Positions 55,552-64,000 of a stretch of 64,000 nt of DNA are shown in pieces. The notes beneath the pieces are model-generated. The model was not told the origin of the DNA. It ran no database searches and saw only the letters and a list, made by a program, of their open reading frames with translations. Origin of the DNA: Solibacillus sp. FSL R7-0668 (GTDB taxonomy: Bacteria; Bacillota; Bacilli; Bacillales_A; Planococcaceae); NCBI RefSeq assembly GCF_038006205.1, contig NZ_JBBOUU010000001.1:560001-624000 (forward strand), read 5' to 3'. Each line of letters opens with the position of its first letter. Positions within the stretch are counted from its first letter, which is position 1. The position numbers were made by a program, and so were the translations under genes.

Positions 55552-56049
55552 ATGCAGTTATCGGAATCGACAAGAAAATACATATTACTAGGAGTTGTAT
55601 GTTTTGTAATAGTTGGAGTTTTGACGGCTAAAATTCTTGGAGGCCTTCAAGATGAGGAATTTCAGACGAATAATATAATTTACCAGCAAGCCTATGCCAA
55701 TTATAATGAACAAAATTATCAAGATGCATCTGTTTTAATAACGGAGGTTTTAAAAAGAAAGCCACAATCTGAGGCGGCCAATTATCTCGGAGGATTAATA
55801 GCGATGCAAAATCAAGAATTTAAGCAAGGTACGATTTTGCTCCAAAAAACATTAGACCTTAATCCTCATAAGGTGGAGGATCCAATGTTTATGCTTCAAT
55901 TTGCGGAAAGCCTATACTTTGCAGAGCGTTATACAGATGCAAAAGTAGTATTAGAAAAATGCCGTGAATGGGGTTGGGCACCTGAATCATACCCAGCCTA
56001 TCAGGAACAGGTGACAGAATTATTAACTCAAATTGAGAATATGCAATAA
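55552..56049 (+). CDS. Membrane-anchored TPR protein of the polysaccharide operon
   Basis: 165 residues: one membrane helix (residues ~10-30, YILLGVVCFVIVGVLTAKIL), then TPR-like helical repeats (residues ~42-110: NYNEQNYQDASVLITEVLKR, then PQSEAANYLGGLIA) and LYFAERYTDAKVVLEKCREW. The TPR part is expected outside the membrane. It lies 15 bp before the Wzy-like gene, which suggests a role as an assembly factor of polymer synthesis. Its precise role is unknown. Confidence 0.75.
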   Translation: MQLSESTRKYILLGVVCFVIVGVLTAKILGGLQDEEFQTNNIIYQQAYANYNEQNYQDASVLITEVLKRKPQSEAANYLGGLIAMQNQEFKQGTILLQKTLDLNPHKVEDPMFMLQFAESLYFAERYTDAKVVLEKCREWGWAPESYPAYQEQVTELLTQIENMQ

Positions 56050-56064
56050 GGAAGTGAAAGTGAA

Positions 56065-57618
56065 ATGGCTTCATTTTATGAAGAGCTTAACCAAAGAGAT
56101 GCGGTAAGCGATGAAAGGGAAAATAGCGAATCCCGCAAAAAAATGGATCAATGGATTTTCTACTCGTTACTAGTATTAATTGGCTTCATGCCACTAATCG
56201 TAATGGCCAACGTGCAGGAAGTGATTAGTCCACTTATTTCCAATGTAGATGTATTATCCTCTGGTATAAAGGGCGATTTATTTACTCATTATAAAGCGCT
56301 TATGCTACTAATCGTAACATTATTTGTGTCGGCATTATTCTTGGGAAAAATTTTCTTCATGGGTGGCACAATTCGAAAAACCTATTTAAACTATGTCCTT
56401 GGTGTATTTGTAGTAGCCATTGTAGTATCAACAATCGCCTCTCCAAATACCTCAATCGCTTTAAATGGTCAATACAACCATTCAGACGGTGCAATTAGTT
56501 GGCTTTGTTATGTAGCGCTACTATTTATTGCGATGAATATCGAATATCCAAAGAATGTAATTAAGTACATTGTGTACACAATGATGCCATTTGTTTATAT
56601 TAATTTATACATAATTACTATGAACTTTTATGGTAAGGATTTGTTACAAAACGCTTGGGCACAAAGCTTAGTTTCTATAATGTTGCCAGAGGGCTCGAGC
56701 ATTTCAGAAGGCTCTGCTTTAGTAGGGACATTGAACCAATGGAACTATATGAGTGGGATGTTTGCGATGATGACGGTGATGTATTTAGCATGGGCGGTGA
56801 CATCGCAAAAGTGGGTCGACAATATTGTCGGTGCCGTGACGGCAAGTGCTGCGATTATCGTTATGTTTATGTCGGTTTCTACGAGTGGTTTTTTAACGGT
56901 GCTTGTAGTGGGGGCTGTAATATTGGTTGCTGCATTATTGACTAAGAAAAAAGGACAGGCTGTAGTCTCACTAGCTATATTCTTCCTAATTGCAGCACCA
57001 GTATTCCATGTGTTAGCAGAAAAAGATTATCGTGTATGGACTGAGTCGTTCGGCTTCTTTACAGAGAAAAATCCATATATGGAAGAGGTAACAGCCTTAC
57101 TCAATACAACGAATGTAGCACATGCGAGCAAAGAAGTGTTAGAGTTGCCAGTGTTACCAGAGCGAGCAACGGCAGCAGGATCAGGACGAACTTATATTTG
57201 GGATAAGACATTAGACTTAGTAGGAAATCGCGCTATTTTAGGCTACGGAAATGATACGTTAATTTATAATTTCCCACACTATAGTCTGGATGCACGTTCA
57301 GGGATGAAGGATGAAAATACGATTACCGATAAACCCCATAATCAATTTGTCGGAGTTTTATATGGCTTCGGTATTTTTGGTTTAGTAGCTTTAGTTATGC
57401 TAGTGGTCGCTACAGGTATAGCAGCTTTCAGAGCAATCATAAAAAAAGCGTGGGCTGAATTGGTTTTAGCGCTTACTATATTGGCCTATTTCTCACAGTC
57501 CATGTTCAATGATTCATTGCCAGCTAGCTCTGGGTTCACCTTTGTTTTAATTGGAATATTATTTGCACAACAAGTTATTAAAAGTCAGGAGAATGCTGTA
57601 AATGGAAGAAACAATTGA
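56065..57618 (+). CDS. O-antigen ligase/Wzy-type polymerase
   Basis: 517 residues, about 10-12 membrane helices with one large extracellular loop (residues ~320-430). The loop and flanks carry the Wzy_C/O-antigen-ligase pattern with ATAAGSGRTYIWDKTLDLV, GYGNDTLIYNFPHY and DKPHNQFVGVLYGFGIFG, where the HNxF element is typical. It would polymerise or transfer undecaprenyl-linked repeat units at the outside of the membrane. The stop overlaps the Wzz-like gene by 17 bp. It could serve the S-layer glycan or an exopolysaccharide. Confidence 0.82.
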   Translation: MASFYEELNQRDAVSDERENSESRKKMDQWIFYSLLVLIGFMPLIVMANVQEVISPLISNVDVLSSGIKGDLFTHYKALMLLIVTLFVSALFLGKIFFMGGTIRKTYLNYVLGVFVVAIVVSTIASPNTSIALNGQYNHSDGAISWLCYVALLFIAMNIEYPKNVIKYIVYTMMPFVYINLYIITMNFYGKDLLQNAWAQSLVSIMLPEGSSISEGSALVGTLNQWNYMSGMFAMMTVMYLAWAVTSQKWVDNIVGAVTASAAIIVMFMSVSTSGFLTVLVVGAVILVAALLTKKKGQAVVSLAIFFLIAAPVFHVLAEKDYRVWTESFGFFTEKNPYMEEVTALLNTTNVAHASKEVLELPVLPERATAAGSGRTYIWDKTLDLVGNRAILGYGNDTLIYNFPHYSLDARSGMKDENTITDKPHNQFVGVLYGFGIFGLVALVMLVVATGIAAFRAIIKKAWAELVLALTILAYFSQSMFNDSLPASSGFTFVLIGILFAQQVIKSQENAVNGRNN

Positions 57619-58519
57619 ATTACGTGAAATCATTGAAATTGTTTTAAAGGGGAAGTGGCTTATTGCCGTGTGTACAATTATTGCGATGCTATGCGCTGGC
57701 ATTGTGAGCTGGTTTGTTTTAGATGAAGAATATGAATCTAAAGCGGTTGTACAGGTTTCGGGTGGTGTGCAGGACGCAGGTATTATGTCGAACTATGTTA
57801 TGACCGAGTTCACACCGAATATTTATATGCAGCGTATGCAAAATGTCGAACAAAACAAGAAATATTTTAAAGAAAACGGTGTTAATGATTTTGTTAAGGA
57901 AAATTTAACGATAGCAAATCAGCAGGACACAGATTTAGTGGAATTGAAATATTTAGGTTCATCTCCTGAGGAAGCTCAAAAGCATTTACATTTATTGATG
58001 GAAAAAACGAAAACTGAAGTTTCGGTTTCAATAAAAGAAACATTAAATCAGCTAGAGCAAACCTATTTAAAGGAATCGACTAGCATATCAGGTGAAATCG
58101 AACAATTAATGACGAGCTATAATGATGTAGTGACAAAAAATAATTTACCAGAGGTACTTATTTTACAAACGATTGCCTCATCTCAATTTGTTCTTAACTT
58201 AACGGAAAGTCAAACAAACGCACTAGCTAATGTTACAGGGCCGATTCAAAATGAATTACTACAATTAAAGGCGCAAATTGATACAAAATCGACAGAATAT
58301 CATTCAGTGTTAGCAAAGTATCAATCTGTAAAAACGGGCATAGATAGCTTTAAAGCTGATCCATTTATTCGAGTAATTATTGACCCAACAATAGCTGAAG
58401 AACCTTCTTCCCCAAATAAAGCTTTAAATTTAGCAATTGGTTTAGTTTTAGGTTTAATGATTGGGATTGGGTTAGTATTTTCCCGTGCTTACTGGAAAAA
58501 TTCCGCGGTAGCAAAATAG
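57602..58519 (+). CDS. Wzz-type chain-length regulator
   Basis: 305 residues: N-terminal membrane helix (residues ~17-38, GKWLIAVCTIIAMLCAGIVS), a periplasm-like, mostly helical and coiled middle, and a C-terminal helix (LNLAIGLVLGLMIGIGLVF), the PCP topology. There is no tyrosine kinase domain. N-terminal IELREIIEIVLKGKW is typical of Wzz domains. It overlaps the preceding gene by 17 bp and precedes the PglF-like gene by 16 bp. Likely controls the length of the polymer made by the neighbouring Wzy-like protein. Confidence 0.85.
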   Translation: MEETIELREIIEIVLKGKWLIAVCTIIAMLCAGIVSWFVLDEEYESKAVVQVSGGVQDAGIMSNYVMTEFTPNIYMQRMQNVEQNKKYFKENGVNDFVKENLTIANQQDTDLVELKYLGSSPEEAQKHLHLLMEKTKTEVSVSIKETLNQLEQTYLKESTSISGEIEQLMTSYNDVVTKNNLPEVLILQTIASSQFVLNLTESQTNALANVTGPIQNELLQLKAQIDTKSTEYHSVLAKYQSVKTGIDSFKADPFIRVIIDPTIAEEPSSPNKALNLAIGLVLGLMIGIGLVFSRAYWKNSAVAK

Positions 58520-58535
58520 AAAGAGGTAATGAGTA

Positions 58536-60353
58536 ATGGGATATAAAATTAGATATATGACATTTTTTTTCGTGGACTCATTCATTGTTCTTTCGGCAAT
58601 CTTTATGAGCTATTGGCTACTTCACCCAACATTAAATGCCTATTCAGATAAAGTAATTGTACTTAGTGCAATTACTTTATTAGTAAGTCATCATATTGCT
58701 GCTTATTTTTACCAGCTATATACACGGATGTGGAGCGTTGCCTCTGTTCGTGAACTGCTGACAATTGCTTATGCAGTGACAATTTCAGTTGTAGCTGCTA
58801 GTTTACTCCAACAATTAATTAATAATGATATTTATTTTCGTGTCATGGTAGTAACTTGGATGTTACATATTATTATGATTGGCGGTTCTAGATTTTTATT
58901 GCGACTTTTAAATGATAAGGAGTCATTTAAAAGTCCAAATAATTTGAAACGTGTATTAATAGTTGGTGCAGGACAGGGTGGATCAATGCTTGCGAAAAAT
59001 TTACAAAATGCAAGTGGAAACGATATTCAGGCTGTGGGATTTGTCGATGATGATTTGAATAAGAAAAATTTGAATATTATGGGACTTACCGTATGGGGAA
59101 ATACAGCAGATATTGAAAGGCTAGTTGAAAAAAAACAAATCGACGAAATTATTATTGCTATCCCTTCTTTAAATAAAGTAGGTATTAAAACGATTTATGA
59201 TATTTGCGTAAAGACAAATACTAAGGTCAAAATTATGCCGAAAATTGAAGATGTTATGACCGGAAAAGTGGCTGTAAATGAAATGCGAGAAGTAGATATT
59301 AATGATTTACTTGGGCGCGAGGAAGTAAAACTAGACATGATTGCAATTTCAGAAAAGTTAACGGACAAAGTAATTTTAGTGACTGGTGCTGGTGGCTCGA
59401 TTGGTTCTGAAATTTGTCGTCAAGTGATGAAGTTTCAACCGAAAAAGCTGTTGTTGCTTGGACATGGGGAAAATTCGATTTATACAATTCATATGGAATT
59501 GACGGAAAAATTTAAGAGTAATATAGAAATTATCCCGATTATTGCAGATGTACAGGATAGAGAACGAATTTTTGAGATAGTGAATGAATATCGCCCAGAT
59601 GTAATTTATCATGCGGCTGCACATAAGCATGTTCCTTTAATGGAATATAATCCAACAGAAGCTGTGAAAAATAATGTATTTGGTACGAAAAATATTGCTG
59701 AAGCAGCCCGTGAATATGATGTCAGTAATTTTGTGATGATTTCTACAGATAAAGCAGTTAATCCGCCAAATGTAATGGGAGCTACGAAGCGTGTAGCAGA
59801 AATGATTATTCAAGATTTAGCTATGCATAGTACTACTAAATTTGCAGCAGTTCGTTTTGGTAATGTTCTTGGTTCACGCGGCTCTGTAGTACCTCGATTT
59901 AAGGCACAAATTGCAGCAGGTGGTCCAGTAACAGTAACGCATCCAGATATGACAAGATATTTTATGACTATACCTGAGGCGAGTAGATTGGTGTTACAAG
60001 CAGGAACTCTAGCTAAGGGTGGAGAAGTATTCGTACTTGATATGGGAGAGCCAGTCAAAATTGTTGAATTAGCAGAAAATCTTATCAAACTCTCAGGATA
60101 TACTATCGAAGAAATAGGAATAGAGTATTCTGGAATTCGCCCCGGCGAAAAAATGTATGAGGAATTGTTAAATCCAGAGGAAATTCAAAGTGAACATATT
60201 TTTCCAAAGATTCACATAGGGAAAGCTAATTCAATAGAGCCAGTGCATTTAGAGAACTTTTTACAAAAAATCAGTGGTTTATCAGGAGAACGATTGAAAA
60301 ATGAAATGATTGATATGGCAAATAATAAAGTAAGTTTAAGTGGTATAAAGTGA
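58536..60353 (+). CDS. PglF/CapD-type nucleotide-sugar 4,6-dehydratase
   Basis: 605-residue membrane enzyme, probably UDP-GlcNAc 4,6-dehydratase. The first ~120 residues hold four membrane helices. Residues ~140-260 form a CoA-binding-like Rossmann domain (LIVGAGQGGSMLAKN). Residues ~280-560 are the SDR epimerase/dehydratase with VTGAGGSIGSEICRQV, YHAAAHKHVPLMEY, and MISTDKAVNPPNVMGATKR, where Met replaces the usual Tyr of the active site as in PglF/FlaA1. It makes the keto sugar used for bacillosamine-type or 6-deoxy sugars. Its stop overlaps the flippase start. Confidence 0.9.
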   Translation: MGYKIRYMTFFFVDSFIVLSAIFMSYWLLHPTLNAYSDKVIVLSAITLLVSHHIAAYFYQLYTRMWSVASVRELLTIAYAVTISVVAASLLQQLINNDIYFRVMVVTWMLHIIMIGGSRFLLRLLNDKESFKSPNNLKRVLIVGAGQGGSMLAKNLQNASGNDIQAVGFVDDDLNKKNLNIMGLTVWGNTADIERLVEKKQIDEIIIAIPSLNKVGIKTIYDICVKTNTKVKIMPKIEDVMTGKVAVNEMREVDINDLLGREEVKLDMIAISEKLTDKVILVTGAGGSIGSEICRQVMKFQPKKLLLLGHGENSIYTIHMELTEKFKSNIEIIPIIADVQDRERIFEIVNEYRPDVIYHAAAHKHVPLMEYNPTEAVKNNVFGTKNIAEAAREYDVSNFVMISTDKAVNPPNVMGATKRVAEMIIQDLAMHSTTKFAAVRFGNVLGSRGSVVPRFKAQIAAGGPVTVTHPDMTRYFMTIPEASRLVLQAGTLAKGGEVFVLDMGEPVKIVELAENLIKLSGYTIEEIGIEYSGIRPGEKMYEELLNPEEIQSEHIFPKIHIGKANSIEPVHLENFLQKISGLSGERLKNEMIDMANNKVSLSGIK

Positions 60354-61792
60354 TGGATTTTAAAAAAATTATAGAACAACTTATGCACTATCTGCCTGCC
60401 CAAATTGCACCTGCGATTATTAATTTGATTATTATCATGATTTTAACTAGGAACTTCACAGTTGAACTCTACGGTGAGTATGTATTAATTACAACTCTTA
60501 TTACTTTTTCAGTAACCATTTTTACACAATGGCTGATGCAATCTATTTTATTTTATAGACCAAAGTACATTGAGAGTAATCTTAAAAATGAGTTTAACTT
60601 ACATCTAGATGTAATAATAAATATGTTTTTTATTATAGGGATAGTTGTATTGTTGTTATTGATAGCTTGTAATACATTGTTTGTGAATGTAACTTTATAT
60701 ATTTTTTGTGTACTGATTATTTTAGTACAGTCTATTTTTACGATTGAGCAAGTAATATTACAATCTGACCTACAATCGGGGAAATATGCTAAACGTATTT
60801 TCATGTCTAGTTTACTAAGGTTAGTAGGGATTGGACTATTGGCTATGTCAAATATTAACTTAATAAATGTGTTACTAGTTATCTCTATTAGTTATATAGT
60901 ATTTATACTACCGAAAATGAAAAAATATATGATAAAGAAAAAGTCAACTACTTCAACAAAACAATTTTTGAAAACAATGCTAACATATGGTTTACCTATG
61001 TTAGGTTGGTTTTTATCAATATCAATTATAGATGTGGCAGATAGATTGTTAATAGAGTATTTTCATGGTAGTAAAGCAGTAGGTTTATATGCTGGAAATT
61101 ATTCGATTATTTCAGCAGCGCTTGCATTAGTCTTTGCACCATTAACGATCGTTATACATCCATTATTAATGAAGCTTGGAGTAAATGTAATAGAGCAGAA
61201 GAAAAAAATAGAGCAATTGATTAGTAAATTTACAACAATCTTTTTCATCGTAGGACTACCGATTATTGTATTAGTACATAAATTTCGGAAGGAAATCGCC
61301 TATTTATTTCTAGGCGAGCAATATGTAGTTGCGAGTGATTTAATTACAATAGTAATGTTAGGAATATTTTTGTGGAATTTAGCTATGGTTGGTCATAAAG
61401 GAATGGAAATCATAAATAAAACAAAGGTAATGTTATATTTCGCTATAGCTAGTTGCTTGACAAGCTTATTATTAAATATATTCTTGATTAAATATTATTC
61501 ATATATGGGTGCAGCATATGGTAATATGATTGCCTTTTCTCTTTATTGTTTATTAGTATATGTTTATTCAATTAGAAATATTAAATGGAAATGGAATTTG
61601 AAAGAAATTTTGCTGATTAGCTGCTGTAGCGCGCTGATGTTGCTATTTGTTGGTTTATTTAATATAAACTTAGAAGAAGGTATAGTAAAAAGTATTGCTG
61701 GGATAATTTTAATCTCACTAGGTGCATTATTAGTCTATACAACCTCATTGCTAGCGTTAATGAAAATGAAGTTAATTAATATTCGATTTTAA
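60353..61792 (+). CDS. Wzx-type polysaccharide flippase
   Basis: 479 residues with about 12 membrane helices, of the PST/MOP superfamily. It begins [20 protein letters not shown] and has the typical LIITMILTR-like and [15 protein letters not shown]-like helices. It would move undecaprenyl-linked repeat units across the membrane for the neighbouring Wzy-like polymerase. ATG 60353 overlaps the previous stop codon by one base (TGATG); GTG 60350 is an alternative. Its A/T content is higher than that of the housekeeping genes, as is usual for polysaccharide clusters. Confidence 0.85.
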   Translation: MDFKKIIEQLMHYLPAQIAPAIINLIIIMILTRNFTVELYGEYVLITTLITFSVTIFTQWLMQSILFYRPKYIESNLKNEFNLHLDVIINMFFIIGIVVLLLLIACNTLFVNVTLYIFCVLIILVQSIFTIEQVILQSDLQSGKYAKRIFMSSLLRLVGIGLLAMSNINLINVLLVISISYIVFILPKMKKYMIKKKSTTSTKQFLKTMLTYGLPMLGWFLSISIIDVADRLLIEYFHGSKAVGLYAGNYSIISAALALVFAPLTIVIHPLLMKLGVNVIEQKKKIEQLISKFTTIFFIVGLPIIVLVHKFRKEIAYLFLGEQYVVASDLITIVMLGIFLWNLAMVGHKGMEIINKTKVMLYFAIASCLTSLLLNIFLIKYYSYMGAAYGNMIAFSLYCLLVYVYSIRNIKWKWNLKEILLISCCSALMLLFVGLFNINLEEGIVKSIAGIILISLGALLVYTTSLLALMKMKLINIRF

Positions 61793-61806
61793 GGAGCTGT
61801 TGTTTT

Positions 61807-62694
61807 ATGAAAGGAATTATATTAGCAGGTGGTAGTGGTACACGCCTCTACCCATTAACAAAAGTAGTATCAAAACAATTATTACCAGTATATGATAAAC
61901 CGATGATTTATTACCCACTATCGGTATTAATGTTAGCAGGAATTAAAGATATTCTTATTATTTCTACACCTGAGGATTTACCAAGGTACGACCAGTTATT
62001 AGGTGATGGTTCGAATTTAGGTATTCAATTACAGTACGCAGTGCAGCCTTCCCCTGATGGGCTAGCTCAAGCTTTTATTATTGGTGAAAAATTTATAGGT
62101 ACAGATTCAGTTGCATTAATTTTAGGGGATAATTTATATTATGGACATGGTCTAACTCAAAGATTAGAAAATGCAGCTAATCGCGAATCTGGAGCGACGG
62201 TATTCGGTTATTATGTAAATGATCCAGAACGCTTTGGCGTAGTTGAATTTGATGAAAATGGTGTAGCAAAGTCAATTGAAGAAAAACCCGTACAACCAAA
62301 ATCAAACTATGCTGTAACAGGTCTATATTTTTATGATAACCGAGTTGTAGATATTGCAAAAAATATCCAACCTTCTGTGCGTGGCGAACTTGAAATCACA
62401 GATGTAAATAAGGTGTATCTAGAGCAAAATGAATTACATGTAGAAATTTTAGGGAGAGGATTCTCTTGGTTTGATTCAGGAACGCATGAATCGTTGCTTG
62501 AGGCATCACAGTTTATTGAAACAGTAGAAAAGCGTCAAAGCTTAAAAATCGCTTGTTTAGAAGAAATTGCTTATGTAAAAGGTTATATTACAAAAGAACA
62601 ATTATTAGCATTAGCAGAGCCTTTGAAAAAAAATCAGTATGGGCAATATTTAATTAAATTAGCAAATGGTATGCAGCCGATATATAAATTGTAG
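61807..62694 (+). CDS. rmlA: Glucose-1-phosphate thymidylyltransferase
   Basis: First enzyme of dTDP-L-rhamnose synthesis: dTTP + glucose-1-phosphate to dTDP-glucose. 295 residues. [14 protein letters not shown] at the N-terminus, then [45 protein letters not shown] and [14 protein letters not shown] are RmlA/RfbA signatures. AAGGAG is 12 nt before the ATG. The glycosyltransferase follows with only 9 bp between, and rmlC comes after it. Confidence 0.96.
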   Translation: MKGIILAGGSGTRLYPLTKVVSKQLLPVYDKPMIYYPLSVLMLAGIKDILIISTPEDLPRYDQLLGDGSNLGIQLQYAVQPSPDGLAQAFIIGEKFIGTDSVALILGDNLYYGHGLTQRLENAANRESGATVFGYYVNDPERFGVVEFDENGVAKSIEEKPVQPKSNYAVTGLYFYDNRVVDIAKNIQPSVRGELEITDVNKVYLEQNELHVEILGRGFSWFDSGTHESLLEASQFIETVEKRQSLKIACLEEIAYVKGYITKEQLLALAEPLKKNQYGQYLIKLANGMQPIYKL

Positions 62695-62703
62695 GTGAAA
62701 CGA

Positions 62704-63666
62704 ATGTGGAAAATTTCAATTGCTTTATGTACCTATAATGGTGAAAGGTTTATCGAGGAACAATTAGAGAGTATTTTTAATCAAACTATTTTACCTAATG
62801 AGATTATTATATGCGATGACCAGTCTACAGATTCTACTGTTTTATTATTAGAAAAATTAAAAAACAAATCGAATATTCCTATAAAAATTTATATAAATCA
62901 AGAAAATTTAGGTTATATAAAAAATTTCGAAAAATGTATTGGTTTATGCGACGGCGATATCATTTATTTGGCTGATCAAGATGATTACTGGATAGAAAAT
63001 AAAATAGAAACGACTTTAAAAGAATTTAATAAGAATCCTAATTTACAAATATTATTTACGGACGCAACATTAGTTGACGATAATTTACAGCCTCTTCCTG
63101 GAATGTTATGGGGCAATTTGAGTTTTGATCCATTGAGATTCCCTACAGATAGGCAAGGAAGAATTGGATATCTTTGTAAAAGAAGTATAGCTACAGGGGC
63201 TACTATGGCTATAAAAAAAGAATTGTATTTTGAAAGTATTCCCTTTTCAAAAGACTTTGTTCACGATGAATGGTTGCTATGGAATGCTATTATTAAAAAT
63301 AAGGAATTTAAACCATTAAACAAACCTTTAATAGCGTATAGACAACATGCTAGTAATCAAATTGGTGTGAAAAAATTGCAATTAACTAACCTATTGAAAT
63401 CTAGTAGAGATTTAGAAAAACATATAACTAAAAATTCTTTTTTAATACAATATGTCCGTAAAAATTATTGTTCAGAAAAGGAAGTATCTTATCTTATTGA
63501 AAGATTAGAGTTTTTAGAATCTAGAAATGCTTTGTTTAATAATCGAGTTTTTCGTTTAGGACAATTGATTATGAAGTTTTTATTTGATAAAAAATATAAT
63601 TTAAAAAATTATTCTACTTTTTTTAATGGTAAAAAAACGATTTTTTCAGATTTATTTAGAAAATAA
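62704..63666 (+). CDS. GT2-family glycosyltransferase
   Basis: 320 residues. N-terminal GT-A fold: ISIALCTYNGERFIEEQLES (residues ~3-22), CDDQSTDSTV, and the DxD-type LADQDDYW (residues ~92-99). The region DEWLLWNAII is typical of rhamnosyl- and related GT2 enzymes. The AT content is high. ATG 62704 has AGGTGA upstream; GTG 62695 overlaps the previous stop region. Its setting between rmlA and rmlC suggests a rhamnosyltransferase, but the substrate is not proven. Confidence 0.87.
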   Translation: MWKISIALCTYNGERFIEEQLESIFNQTILPNEIIICDDQSTDSTVLLLEKLKNKSNIPIKIYINQENLGYIKNFEKCIGLCDGDIIYLADQDDYWIENKIETTLKEFNKNPNLQILFTDATLVDDNLQPLPGMLWGNLSFDPLRFPTDRQGRIGYLCKRSIATGATMAIKKELYFESIPFSKDFVHDEWLLWNAIIKNKEFKPLNKPLIAYRQHASNQIGVKKLQLTNLLKSSRDLEKHITKNSFLIQYVRKNYCSEKEVSYLIERLEFLESRNALFNNRVFRLGQLIMKFLFDKKYNLKNYSTFFNGKKTIFSDLFRK

Positions 63667-63687
63667 TTTTTGACTTTTGGAGGTACT

Positions 63688-64000
63688 ATGAAAAAAATTA
63701 AAACAACATTACAAGATACTTACATTATTGAACCAACTGTTTTTGGTGATCGTCGTGGCTTTTTCATGGAATCGTACAATAAAGAAACGTTTAAAAAGTT
63801 AGGTATTGATATTGAGTTTGTACAGGACAACCATTCTTTATCAGAAACAAAAGGTACTTTACGTGGGTTACATTATCAACTTGAACCAAAAGCACAAACA
63901 AAGCTTGTTCGTTGTACGAGAGGCGCAATATTAGATGTAATTGTGGATATTAGAAAAGGCTCACCTACATTTGGAAAATGGGAGGCCTTTGAGTTAACAG
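63688..64000 (+). CDS. rmlC: dTDP-4-dehydrorhamnose 3,5-epimerase (partial)
   Basis: The first 104 codons lie in the window, and the frame runs off the end. Motifs: EPTVFGDRRGFFMESYNKE, FVQDNHSLSETKGTLRGLHY and KLVRCTRGAILDVIVDIRKG, the RmlC cupin signature with its catalytic-type His in GLHY. TGGAGG is 4 nt before the ATG. With rmlA upstream and presumably rmlB and rmlD downstream it would supply dTDP-L-rhamnose for the surface glycan. Confidence 0.95.
   Translation, partial: MKKIKTTLQDTYIIEPTVFGDRRGFFMESYNKETFKKLGIDIEFVQDNHSLSETKGTLRGLHYQLEPKAQTKLVRCTRGAILDVIVDIRKGSPTFGKWEAFELT

Overview
The window is a stretch of chromosome from a low-GC, endospore-forming, flagellated Gram-positive rod. 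The closest fit is the Lysinibacillus/Solibacillus group (Planococcaceae). Reasons: Bacillus-type gene order (rpiB-ywlG-glyA-upp-atp operon-murA-spoIID-spoIIQ-spoIIID-mbl-flhO-flhP-fabZ, then ywpF-ssbB-ywqA-ywqB); sporulation genes with recognisable sigma-E and sigma-F promoters; and a very large SLH-type S-layer gene beside its cell-wall-anchoring genes. The genus is inference; no rRNA gene is present.

Layout. 1-6.8 kb: end of a probable chemotaxis receptor, then rpiB, ywlG, glyA, a degenerate-GGDEF/EAL protein, upp, and UDP-GlcNAc 2-epimerase. 7.2-14.6 kb: complete F1Fo ATP synthase operon (atpIBEFHAGDC) behind a clear sigma-A promoter, Rex-like palindromes and a leader of about 300 nt. 14.7-23.7 kb: DUF1146 protein, murA, spoIID, spoIIQ, spoIIID, mbl, two flagellar hook-basal-body proteins, an EpuA-family protein, fabZ, an unknown protein and a lipoprotein. 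23.76-25.24 kb: an intact IS3/IS150-type element inserted in the loop of the lipoprotein gene's terminator. 25.7-32.3 kb: ywpF-like gene, ssbB with a ComK box, the YwqA/YwqB helicase-SWIM pair, an IDEAL-domain protein. 32.6-42.8 kb: the cell-surface locus (csaB, a flippase/DUF5693 fusion, tagA, the 1226-residue S-layer protein and a small Thr-rich secreted companion). 43.4-46.2 kb: a secreted coiled-coil protein and a DarTG toxin-antitoxin pair whose toxin has one in-frame stop codon. 46.5-50.8 kb: fatty-acid oxidation operon (acyl-CoA dehydrogenase, TetR regulator, acyl-CoA ligase, 3-hydroxyacyl-CoA dehydrogenase). 51.6-52.8 kb: on the minus strand, a two-gene cluster of an MvdC/MvdD-type ATP-grasp ligase and a 69-residue peptide, probably a graspetide (omega-ester/amide RiPP) system. 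53.3-64 kb: a secreted CAP protein, a small unknown protein, and the start of an exopolysaccharide/S-layer-glycan operon (TPR protein, Wzy-like, Wzz-like, PglF-like dehydratase, Wzx-like flippase, rmlA, glycosyltransferase, rmlC running off the end).

How parts work together. The UDP-GlcNAc epimerase makes UDP-ManNAc, TagA can transfer ManNAc, the flippase can export a wall polymer, and CsaB pyruvylates it. Pyruvylated secondary wall polymer is the known ligand of SLH domains like those of the S-layer protein next door. The rml genes point to dTDP-rhamnose for a surface glycan.

The main novelty lies between genes. At least nine non-coding tracts carry degenerate motifs repeated every 20-21 bp (two DNA turns), several with the same right-hand border. 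A separate family of related terminator hairpins with covarying stems and a conserved loop occurs at 42.9-46.2 kb. The graspetide-like pair and the nonsense-interrupted darT are the best gene-level candidates.
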